DNA from: Candidatus Aminicenantota bacterium
GTDB taxonomy: Bacteria; Acidobacteriota; UBA4820; DSQY01
NCBI GenBank assembly: GCA_027365515.1
Contig: DAHXMK010000216.1
Span: 1-13,406, forward strand
DNA: 13,406 bases
Reading direction: 5' to 3'
The notes beneath the pieces were generated by a model. That model did not search any database and was not told the DNA's origin. It saw nothing but the letters and a program-made list of their open reading frames with translations. This document shows positions 1 to 5,307 of the stretch, in pieces. Within the stretch, counting starts at the first letter, position 1; each line of letters starts with the position of its first letter. The position numbers were made by a program, and so were the translations under genes.

Positions 1-1
1 C

Positions 2-214
2 TATATCAATGCGCCCCGTGGTCCCCCGGCCAGGAAAAACGCTGCGATTCAAGGCTTGATATGCCTGCCTGACGTCGAGGAGCGCGACCGTTTTGGCAAG
101 GGCTGGCTCGCAACCGGGATCTATCCAGAGAAAATCCCCCATGCCACTAGGATAAATCTTTTGTACGAGCTGCGCTACTCTCTCTGCATGAATCCATTAT
201 CCGTGGCATACTAA
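2..214 (+). CDS. 3' end of an unrecognised gene, cut by the left edge
   Basis: An uninterrupted reading frame enters from the left edge at base 2 and stops at TAA 212-214, giving 70 residues. Its composition looks like real protein: mixed charged and hydrophobic residues, and mostly G or C in third codon positions like the neighbouring genes. Visible stretches include LPDVEERDRFGKGWLATG and, near the end, RINLLYELRYSLCMNP. I do not recognise a family; a distant look of the tail of a sugar-transferase-like enzyme came to mind but is not good enough to call. It lies 53 bp upstream of glnA on the same strand with no clear terminator between, so read-through into glnA is possible. Confidence 0.45.
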   Translation, partial: YINAPRGPPARKNAAIQGLICLPDVEERDRFGKGWLATGIYPEKIPHATRINLLYELRYSLCMNPLSVAY

Positions 215-255
215 GGTGCCTAGAGCGGGAGTACCCGGCCCCGGCCGGATATTGC

Positions 256-261
256 AGGAGG
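256..261 (+). promoter_or_regulatory. Strong ribosome binding site of glnA
   Basis: AGGAGG lies 6 nt upstream of the ATG at 268. It fixes the glnA start and argues against the longer overlapping frame that begins at 216. Confidence 0.85.
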
Positions 262-267
262 CCGCAG

Positions 268-1686
268 ATGTTCCAGACTTTCGACGAAGCCGAGGTTTAC
301 ATACGCGAGCGCGGGATGGCCATGCTCGACCTGAAGTTCAGCGACCTCTGGGGGCGGTGGCACCACCTAACTCTTCCCTCGAAGCAATTCACCCCCGCCT
401 TGATGGAGAAGGGAGTCGGTTTCGATGGGTCGAGCGTCGGCTTCAAGCCGGTTTCCGGTGGCGACATGGTGTTGGTGCCCGATCTCAAGTCGGCCTTCCT
501 CGACCCGTTCTGGGATGTGCCTACCGTAAGCTTTATCTGCAAAACCCTCGAGGCCGACACTCGCCAGCCGTTCAGATACGATCCGCGAGCGATAGCCCAG
601 CAGGCGGAGGCCTATCTCAAAAAGAGCGCGGTAGCCGGCCAGAGCTTCTGGGGGCCGGAGTTCGAGTTCTATCTCTTCGACGGGGTAGCCTGCGAGAACG
701 GCGTCAACGCGGCTTCCTACAGGGTCGAGTCCTCGGAAGGCGGATGGAACAGCCCGCAACTCGGCTCCGGGTACACCATACCGCTTCACGGCGGCTATCA
801 CGCCATACCGCCGAAAGACAGGCTTTACAATCTCCGCACCAAGATCTGTATGATGCTTGGTGATGTCGGAGTCGAGGTTAAGTACCACCACCACGAAGTC
901 GGCGGACCTGGGCAGTGCGAGATCGAGACGCCGATGCTGCCGCTGTTGAAAGCGGCGGACGCCGCCTTCCTGATCAAATACATAGCGCGCATGGCCGCTT
1001 CCCGCGAGAAAATGACCGCCACCTTCATGCCAAAGCCGCTTTATGGCGAAGCCGGCTCAGGGCTTCATTTTCACCAGCGTTTGGAAACGGAAGGCAAGAA
1101 CGCCTTTTACGACGCCGAGGGCTACGGGGCGCTGTCCCAGTTGGCACGGTGGTATGTGGGAGGGCTTCTCCATCATGGAGGAGCGGTCATGGGATTCACC
1201 AACCCGAGCACCAATTCCTACCGCCGGCTGATACCGGGGTTTGAGGCCCCAGTCAGCGCCATATTCTCGTTGGGCAACAGGAGCGCGGCGATACGAATCC
1301 CCAAGTACGCCAACAGGCCGGAGGATGCCAGAATCGAGTTCCGTCCGCCCGACGCCACCTCCAACACCTACCTCGCGATGGCCGCCCAATTGATGGCGGG
1401 CATTGACGGGATCAAGAAACAGATTGATCCGTCCGCGCTCGGCTTCGGCCCGGTTGACGAGGACATCTTCTCCTGGCCGGAGGAAAAGAGAGGGGCTATT
1501 AAGGGGCTGCCCACCTCTCTCGACGACGCCATGGACGCTCTCGAACAGGATCACCAGTTTCTTCTAGAAGGGGGCGTCTTTTCCGAAGACCTCATAGAGC
1601 GATGGGTCTCCAAAAAGCGTGCCGAGGACAGGGAGGTGCGCAACCGGCCACACCCGTATGAGATCGAGTTGTACTATGATCTATAA
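268..1686 (+). CDS. glnA: Glutamine synthetase, class I (GlnA)
   Basis: Cytoplasmic ATP-dependent ligase making glutamine from glutamate and ammonium; class I enzymes are dodecamers. The 472 residues compare with 469 in E. coli GlnA and the two align end to end from memory. Visible landmarks are GFDGSS (residues 52-57, active-site Asp53), WGPEFEF with metal ligands Glu131 and Glu133, HHHEVGGPGQCE with Glu210 and Glu218, GSGLHFH with His269, NPSTNSYRRL..PGFEAP (ATP/glutamate loop), RIEFRPPD, and the end ELYYDL. Two positions differ from E. coli. Phe401 stands where the adenylylated Tyr397 is expected, in a DIFSWPEEK context. Ala262 stands where the flexible-loop Asn264 is expected. The family therefore fits strongly, but control by GlnE adenylylation looks unlikely. 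The start is set by AGGAGG at 256-261. A small lipoprotein gene follows 72 bp downstream without a convincing terminator. Confidence 0.97.
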   Translation: MFQTFDEAEVYIRERGMAMLDLKFSDLWGRWHHLTLPSKQFTPALMEKGVGFDGSSVGFKPVSGGDMVLVPDLKSAFLDPFWDVPTVSFICKTLEADTRQPFRYDPRAIAQQAEAYLKKSAVAGQSFWGPEFEFYLFDGVACENGVNAASYRVESSEGGWNSPQLGSGYTIPLHGGYHAIPPKDRLYNLRTKICMMLGDVGVEVKYHHHEVGGPGQCEIETPMLPLLKAADAAFLIKYIARMAASREKMTATFMPKPLYGEAGSGLHFHQRLETEGKNAFYDAEGYGALSQLARWYVGGLLHHGGAVMGFTNPSTNSYRRLIPGFEAPVSAIFSLGNRSAAIRIPKYANRPEDARIEFRPPDATSNTYLAMAAQLMAGIDGIKKQIDPSALGFGPVDEDIFSWPEEKRGAIKGLPTSLDDAMDALEQDHQFLLEGGVFSEDLIERWVSKKRAEDREVRNRPHPYEIELYYDL

Positions 1687-1758
1687 GGGAGGTTGCGCCA
1701 CGACGCGATTTCACTTCACGACGTTTTCTCAAACGGCCCTAGCGGCCTGGAGGCTTCG

Positions 1759-2109
1759 ATGCAAAAGCGCACCATGATGCTGGTTCTTTTGTTCGCCGTG
1801 CTTCTCGCCGGGGCTGGCTGTGACCGCCTCTTCAGCACGAGGATAAAGAGCATCCTCGACAACCCGAGGGATTACGAAGGCAAACAGGTTACGATCAGTG
1901 GTACCGTCACAGAAGCGACCAACCTGTTTGTCTACAAGTCTTTCACCCTGGATGACGGCTCTGGCCAGATCAGAGTTGTTACCGATAGAATGCTACCTAA
2001 GAAGGGAACTAGCCTGACCGTTACGGGCACGGTCAAGGAAGGGTTCTCCCTGGGCGACAGTTCGGCCGTGGTCCTGATGGAGAAGAGCCCGCAATCAAGC
2101 CAGAACTAA
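1759..2109 (+). CDS. Small lipoprotein with an OB-fold-like domain
   Basis: A 116-residue protein. The start at 1759 is preferred over the in-frame codon at 1693 because GGAGG (1749-1753) lies 5 nt upstream and the protein then opens with a proper signal sequence: MQKR, a hydrophobic stretch (residues 6-19), then AGAGC with Cys21 as likely lipid-attachment site. The lipobox is degenerate, with Gly rather than Leu at -3. Residues about 28-110 read as an OB-fold of the kind in small tRNA_anti-like exported proteins: a SILDNPRDYEGKQVTISGTV opening, then FTLDDGSGQIRVVT, then SLTVTGTVKEG. Such domains bind nucleic acid, sugar or protein, so no ligand can be named. It follows glnA by 72 bp and is probably cotranscribed. 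Family and export are likely; role unknown. Confidence 0.75.
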   Translation: MQKRTMMLVLLFAVLLAGAGCDRLFSTRIKSILDNPRDYEGKQVTISGTVTEATNLFVYKSFTLDDGSGQIRVVTDRMLPKKGTSLTVTGTVKEGFSLGDSSAVVLMEKSPQSSQN

Positions 2110-2181
2110 TGAATGTCCAGGAAAGCCGGATCATCATTTTCGGCTGGTCTTGTCATTGTTTCGTCAATGAGGTGACAAATG

Positions 2182-2207
2182 AAAAGGGGAGCCGTAGCTC
2201 CCCTTTT
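2182..2207. terminator. Rho-independent terminator, left copy (bidirectional)
   Basis: Stem GGGGAGC (2186-2192) and GCTCCCC (2197-2203) with loop CGTA, flanked by AAAA and TTTT, so it can work in both directions. On the plus strand it would end the glnA/OB-fold transcript. On the minus strand it lies beyond the tRNA-Glu 3' fragment. It is identical to the terminator that follows the intact tRNA-Glu gene at 2434-2460. Confidence 0.75.
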
Positions 2208-2214
2208 CTGGGTT

Positions 2215-2238
2215 TGGTAGCCCGTAGGGGAATCGAAC
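2215..2238 (-). pseudogene. Truncated tRNA-Glu (3' 24 nt only)
   Basis: Read on the minus strand this is the T-loop/T-stem 3' half, the acceptor 3' strand, discriminator A and CCA of the intact tRNA-Glu at 2468-2542, base for base. The 5' part (acceptor 5' strand, D-arm, anticodon arm) is absent and replaced by GC-rich sequence, so it cannot make a tRNA. Confidence 0.9.
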
Positions 2239-2406
2239 GCAACGGTTGCGGCAGCCTCGCGCCTCGCGGGTCTCGGCGCTGCGTTGCGCGCATCCGTAGC
2301 GTTCCCGGGGCGGGTCTCTCGGCTCGCCGTGCAACGGTGCGGACGCTCGCTCTTCGCTCGCGTCTTCCCGGCACGGCTACGCCGCCTTCCGCCCTTCGAT
2401 TCCCCT
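2226..2406. repeat. GC-rich unit bounded by inverted tRNA T-arm sequences
   Basis: The ends are a perfect 12-bp inverted repeat: AGGGGAATCGAA at 2226-2237 and TTCGATTCCCCT at 2395-2406. Both are the T-arm 3' half of the adjacent tRNA-Glu, in opposite orientations. The interior (about 155 bp) is markedly richer in G+C and CpG than the flanks and carries small repeats, such as a doubled GCTCGC around 2345-2361 and GGGTCTC twice. It carries no convincing gene: reading frames cross it on both strands but have no ribosome binding site and continue antisense through the tRNAs. It could be a short palindromic mobile or recombination-derived unit tied to tRNA 3' ends; no integrase or transposase is present. 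Confidence 0.7.
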
Positions 2407-2433
2407 TTGGAAACTTGAAAGCGGCCTAAAACG

Positions 2434-2460
2434 AAAAAGGGGAGCCGTAGCTCCCCTTTT
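2434..2460 (-). terminator. Rho-independent terminator of the tRNA operon
   Basis: Stem GGGGAGC/GCTCCCC with a CGTA loop. Read on the minus strand it is followed by a five-T run, 8 nt after the CCA end of tRNA-Glu. Confidence 0.85.
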
Positions 2461-2491
2461 CTGGGTTTGGTAGCCCGTAGGGGAATCGAAC
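2435..2491. repeat. 57-bp direct repeat, right copy (original tRNA-Glu 3' end plus terminator)
   Basis: This copy includes the 3' end of the intact tRNA-Glu gene and its terminator, so it is probably the parental copy. It is 253 bp from the left copy. Confidence 0.95.
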
Positions 2492-2542
2492 CCCTGTTAC
2501 CGACGTGAGAGGCCGGTGTCCTAACCGCTGAACGAACGGGCC
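2468..2542 (-). tRNA. tRNA-Glu (anticodon CTC)
   Basis: 75 nt including encoded CCA. On the minus strand the acceptor strand GGCCCGT pairs with ACGGGCT; the first pair is a G:U wobble, all others are good. Discriminator is A. The anticodon stem CCGGC/GTCGG (one G:U) encloses CTCTCAC, so the anticodon is CTC, reading GAG as glutamate. The T-arm AGGGG-TTCGATT-CCCCT is intact. It is the second gene of a two-tRNA transcript, 7 nt after tRNA-Gln. Confidence 0.95.
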
Positions 2543-2549
2543 ACGTTCT

Positions 2550-2624
2550 TGGCTGGGGAGGGAGGACTCGAACCCCCAACATCCTGGTCCAGAGCCAGGC
2601 GTTCCACCATTGAACTACTCCCCA
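2550..2624 (-). tRNA. tRNA-Gln (anticodon CTG)
   Basis: 75 nt including encoded CCA. On the minus strand the acceptor TGGGGAG pairs with CTCCCCA, including the U1:A72 pair typical of tRNA-Gln, with discriminator G. The anticodon stem CCTGG/CCAGG encloses CTCTGGA, giving anticodon CTG (codon CAG). The T-arm GGGGG-TTCGAGT-CCTCC has one G:U pair. It is the first gene of the tRNA operon and lies near glnA. Confidence 0.95.
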
Positions 2625-2636
2625 ACCTGGAAAGAT

Positions 2637-2666
2637 ATTTTAGCGGCTTACCGCCACGCCTGTCAA
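2637..2666 (-). promoter_or_regulatory. Sigma70-type promoter of the tRNA-Gln/tRNA-Glu operon
   Basis: On the minus strand a perfect -35 TTGACA (2661-2666) is separated by 18 nt from -10 TAAAAT (2637-2642). The expected start near 2630 leaves only a few bases before tRNA-Gln, as is usual for tRNA genes. Confidence 0.85.
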
Positions 2667-2713
2667 GTAATACCCGTTCTTCATCTCCTTGGGGTTCAAG
2701 CTCCCGCCCGCCG

Positions 2714-2742
2714 TTGACAAGGCTGGGCAACAAGAATAGAGT
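2714..2742 (+). promoter_or_regulatory. Candidate sigma70 promoter upstream of the two small plus-strand genes
   Basis: Perfect -35 TTGACA (2714-2719), 17-nt spacer, -10 TAGAGT (2737-2742, 4 of 6). It is about 100 nt ahead of the first small ORF and is arranged back to back with the tRNA promoter. Confidence 0.45.
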
Positions 2743-2793
2743 TGCGCCATGAGATGTGATCACGCTGCTGCCGCACAAGACCGGGGTATAAGA

Positions 2794-2821
2794 TTGACTT
2801 GCGGCCGGCTAGGCACATAAA
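2794..2821 (+). promoter_or_regulatory. Second candidate promoter, close to the small ORF
   Basis: TTGACT (2794-2799), 16-nt spacer, CATAAA (2816-2821). It would give a short leader of about 18 nt before the ATG at 2846. Weaker than the candidate at 2714-2742. Confidence 0.3.
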
Positions 2822-2845
2822 GAGCATCTTGAATAAGGAAACCGA

Positions 2846-3049
2846 ATGAAACAACAACCGGCATACGTGTTGTCGTCCGCTGGAATCATGGCTGGTTTCA
2901 GCTATCTCATGGGGGCATGTCTCGCCTTTCAGGTTGTGACGCTCCCGCTCAATCCGGCGTTTTGGAAAGAAGATGGGGTGCGAGACCATCTTCCCGATGT
3001 TAGGCTGGAGCCATTCGCGGGCGGGACCATCGCGCGGAGATCTGTATGA
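2846..3049 (+). CDS. Hypothetical small membrane protein, coupled to the next gene
   Basis: A 67-residue frame with AAGGAA (2835-2840) 5 nt before its ATG. Residues about 7-38 are hydrophobic (VLSSAGIMAGFSYLMGACLA then FQVVTLPLN), enough for one membrane segment; the tail is hydrophilic and ends in a basic IARRSV. I recognise no family. The best evidence that it is translated is its end: the stop TGA (3047-3049) overlaps the next start ATG (3046-3048) as ATGA, the usual arrangement for translational coupling. The two may act together at the membrane, but this is inference. It could also be a chance frame in the leader of the zinc-ribbon gene. Confidence 0.45.
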   Translation: MKQQPAYVLSSAGIMAGFSYLMGACLAFQVVTLPLNPAFWKEDGVRDHLPDVRLEPFAGGTIARRSV

Positions 3050-3216
3050 ATCCAATCGTGATGTGGGCCATGGCCCATACCGTGTCCAGATCACTGTCTC
3101 GGATCTGCCCGAAATGCGGTCGCCGGTGGATCCTCCCCAAGGAAAAAGCTAAAGAAGCCGTGGCCTGCAAGAAATGCGGCGCCCCCATTCCTCCAAAGGA
3201 GAAGCCCGGACAATAG
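3046..3216 (+). CDS. 56-residue zinc-ribbon protein
   Basis: ATG at 3046 is preceded by GGAGA (3036-3040) at 5 nt. The product has a moderately hydrophobic N-terminus (MNPIVMWAMAHTV) and then two paired cysteine knuckles: CPKCG at residues 21-25 and CKKCG at 41-45, 16 residues apart. This is the C-x2-C...C-x2-C pattern of a small zinc ribbon. The tail is lysine/proline-rich. Such ribbons bind nucleic acid or protein partners; which one cannot be said. It overlaps the preceding small ORF by 4 nt (ATGA) and lies 76 bp ahead of the sulfatase-fold gene on the same strand, so the three may share a transcript. The motif is clear; the function is unknown. Confidence 0.65.
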   Translation: MNPIVMWAMAHTVSRSLSRICPKCGRRWILPKEKAKEAVACKKCGAPIPPKEKPGQ

Positions 3217-3292
3217 AAGCATGCAGGGTGGCACGCTCCTCGGCCATTCGCTCCGCGCGCTTCTCCTGCTATACTTTAATGGGAGGTTGCAG

Positions 3293-5302
3293 ATGCGCCT
3301 GAAGACCCCGCTCGCCGCGCTTTTTCTCATGGGTTCACTCTCCATTTTCGCGCAGAAACCGGTTGTGGTCCTCATAACGCTCGACACTTTCAGGGCGGAC
3401 AAGCTTGCCGCTTTTGGGGGAGACCCCTCCCTTGCTCCCGCCCTAAACGCGTTGGCGGCCAGAGGCAGGGTTCAAACCGACTGCTTCACCCCGGCTCCAT
3501 TGACTCTCCCGGCGCACGCCTCGATAATGACAGGCTCTTTCCCCGATCACACGGGATTGCGCGACAACGGCATCGGCAGGCTCTCTCCGAATGTCGCAAC
3601 GTTGGCCGAGCTTTTCTCCGCTGCCGGTTACAGGACGCAAGCAGTGGTCGCGTCTTCCGTGCTCGCTTCGAGGTATGGACTTGCCAGGGGCTTTGATTAC
3701 TACGATGATTCGGTCGGCCCTTCGCATTTCCGCCCAGGAGGGCAAGTGACCGACCGGGCTCTTGAGGCGGTAGAGGCCAAGGACCAACGGCCGCTCTTTC
3801 TATGGGTGCATTACTTCGATGTCCATGAGCCTTACGTTTCCCCGCCGGCCTTTTCAGGGCGAGGCCAAAGCGCCTACGACCACGCGGTAGCTTACCTGGA
3901 TTCGGAGGTGGCCCGCCTGCTCGCAGCATTGCCCAAGGGGGCGATCGTCGCTGTAGCATCTGACCACGGCGAAGCGCTCGGGGAACACGGCGAGGAGACG
4001 CACGGCGTGCTTCTCTACCAGCCGACCGTCCACGCCCTGATGTTGTTCGCCGGCCCAAACGTCTCAGCCGCCAAGGATCAAAGGCCATGCTCGCTCTGCG
4101 ACCTTGCTCCCACGCTCGCCGCTCTCGCCGGGCTGGACCCGTTGAAGAAATGCGACGGAAGCGATCTCCTTTCGGCGAAGGAGCTTCCGGCAAGAAGCTT
4201 TCCCCTTGAAACGATGCTTCCATTCGACGTCTACCGGTGGCTCCCACTCTTCGGGATTACCGACGGCCGGTACAAATGGGTACGCGGAGCGGCCGATCAC
4301 TTGTACGACTTGAGCGCCGATCCAGGGGAGACTCATGATTTGGCGAAGAGCGCCCCTCCGGAAGCAGAAAGGTTGCGCGCCGCCTTGCCCAACATCGAAA
4401 ACGCCAAGGCGCCCGACTCGGTTGATTCGAGCCTGAGGGGATTGGGGTACGCGCCGGTTCCAGGCGGAGAATTTTCAGCGAAAAATCTTCCGGACCCGGA
4501 GACGAAGCTTCACGTCCTCTCCATGCTGAGGCACGCGCAAAAGCTGCGCACGGCCGGAGATTTCGCTCAAGCGGCCCAGCTTTATGGCGAGGCCGTGGCG
4601 AAGGATCAGGGCGATCCTTCTGCTAGGTTCGACCTCGGAGAAACCGAGAGGCGTCTGGGCCAATTCGATCTAGCGCTAAAGACGTTGGACGAGGCGATCA
4701 AGCTCGCCCCCAGAATGGAAGAGGCTTGGAGCGCCAAAGGGCTCACGCTTGTCTCTCTTGAAAAAGCCGGCGAAGCGGCCCAGTGTTTCCGAAAGGCCCT
4801 GGAAATTGACTCCCAATCCATCGAGGCGGCCAACTCGCTGTCGGCATATCTGCTGGACGAGAACCTGCCCTTGGAAGCCATTCCCCTCTTGGAACGGGCC
4901 GTAGCCTCGGGCACGGCCAACTCGCGCACCTATCTTCTGCGAGGCCGCGTGCGCCTTGTGCAGGGCAAAGATGACGAAGCCAAAAAGGACTTCATGAGCG
5001 CGATGCTCTTTACCATTGACCCTCCCGCCACCCTTTACGACGAGGCCAACATCTATATGATTCTCAAGAAAATTCCGGAGGGCGTCGCGCTCTACCAGGA
5101 GGGCATGAACCGCTATCCCAACTATGCCCCGAACTACCTTACGCTCGCGAGCTACCTGGTGCAGGCGGACGCCCCCGAGAAGGCTCTGCCTCTCTATAAG
5201 CGCGCCCTCCAGTGCGACTTGGACGCCAAGACGAGAAAACAGGTCGAGGAGATCGTACAGGAAATTCCGCCGGCCGAATCGCAGGAGGGAAGCGGCCGGT
5301 AA
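3293..5302 (+). CDS. Exported sulfatase-fold (alkaline phosphatase superfamily) hydrolase with C-terminal TPR repeats
   Basis: A 669-residue protein starting at 3293, where GGAGG (3282-3286) lies 6 nt upstream and a signal peptide follows at once (MRLK, hydrophobic to about residue 20). An in-frame ATG at 3221 has no such support. The N-terminal half (about 24-350) is a sulfatase/phosphodiesterase domain: TLDTFRAD (metal-ligand Asp31), the nucleophile segment TLPAHASIMTG (71-81), HYFDVHEP (173-180), SDHGE (Asp224/His225) and EETHG (His237). True sulfatases have CxPxR or SxPxR at the nucleophile, the Cys or Ser becoming formylglycine. Here the aligned residues are Thr71 and His75, so a formylglycine sulfatase is not expected; a phosphodiester- or phospho-transfer enzyme using Thr is more likely. 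Residues about 415-655 are TPR-like helical repeats (EAIKLAPRMEEAWSAKG, RKALEIDSQSIEAANSL). Substrate unknown. It runs tail to tail with the kinase gene, 5 bp apart. Confidence 0.9.
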   Translation: MRLKTPLAALFLMGSLSIFAQKPVVVLITLDTFRADKLAAFGGDPSLAPALNALAARGRVQTDCFTPAPLTLPAHASIMTGSFPDHTGLRDNGIGRLSPNVATLAELFSAAGYRTQAVVASSVLASRYGLARGFDYYDDSVGPSHFRPGGQVTDRALEAVEAKDQRPLFLWVHYFDVHEPYVSPPAFSGRGQSAYDHAVAYLDSEVARLLAALPKGAIVAVASDHGEALGEHGEETHGVLLYQPTVHALMLFAGPNVSAAKDQRPCSLCDLAPTLAALAGLDPLKKCDGSDLLSAKELPARSFPLETMLPFDVYRWLPLFGITDGRYKWVRGAADHLYDLSADPGETHDLAKSAPPEAERLRAALPNIENAKAPDSVDSSLRGLGYAPVPGGEFSAKNLPDPETKLHVLSMLRHAQKLRTAGDFAQAAQLYGEAVAKDQGDPSARFDLGETERRLGQFDLALKTLDEAIKLAPRMEEAWSAKGLTLVSLEKAGEAAQCFRKALEIDSQSIEAANSLSAYLLDENLPLEAIPLLERAVASGTANSRTYLLRGRVRLVQGKDDEAKKDFMSAMLFTIDPPATLYDEANIYMILKKIPEGVALYQEGMNRYPNYAPNYLTLASYLVQADAPEKALPLYKRALQCDLDAKTRKQVEEIVQEIPPAESQEGSGR

Positions 5303-5307
5303 AGCGG

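Larger units (their letters stand above)
2182..2238. repeat. 57-bp direct repeat, left copy (terminator plus tRNA-Glu 3' end)
   Basis: Exactly identical by eye to 2435-2491. It contains the terminator hairpin, a short linker and the last 24 bases of tRNA-Glu in minus orientation, including encoded CCA. Identity ends inside the T-loop: the left copy continues GCAACGG where the real tRNA continues CCCTGTT. Confidence 0.95.

Noticed and set aside
238..257. Possible sigma54 (-24/-12) promoter for glnA
   Set aside because: A GG and a GC are present, but their spacing is 9 rather than 10 and the site abuts the ribosome binding site, leaving no leader.
216..863. 215-residue plus-strand open frame overlapping glnA
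   Set aside because: Different phase from glnA, no motif, and no ribosome binding site at its start.
2106..2582. 158-residue minus-strand open frame
   Set aside because: It runs through both sequences of the tRNA-Glu repeat and part of tRNA-Gln, has no ribosome binding site, and owes its openness to the GC-rich unit. Other frames over 2109-2778 on both strands are rejected for the same reason.
3247..3275. TATACT -10-like element (3270-3275) before the hydrolase gene
   Set aside because: The -10 is good, but the -35 at 3247-3252 matches only 3 of 6 and the implied start would fall in the Shine-Dalgarno sequence.
3221..3292. Upstream in-frame start for the hydrolase gene
   Set aside because: It would put 24 extra residues before an otherwise clean signal peptide and lacks a Shine-Dalgarno sequence, whereas GGAGG precedes the ATG at 3293.
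3486..4247. 253-residue minus-strand open frame
   Set aside because: It is opposite the hydrolase domain, which has full motif support. The product is an Arg/Gly/Pro-rich composition typical of antisense to a high-GC gene.
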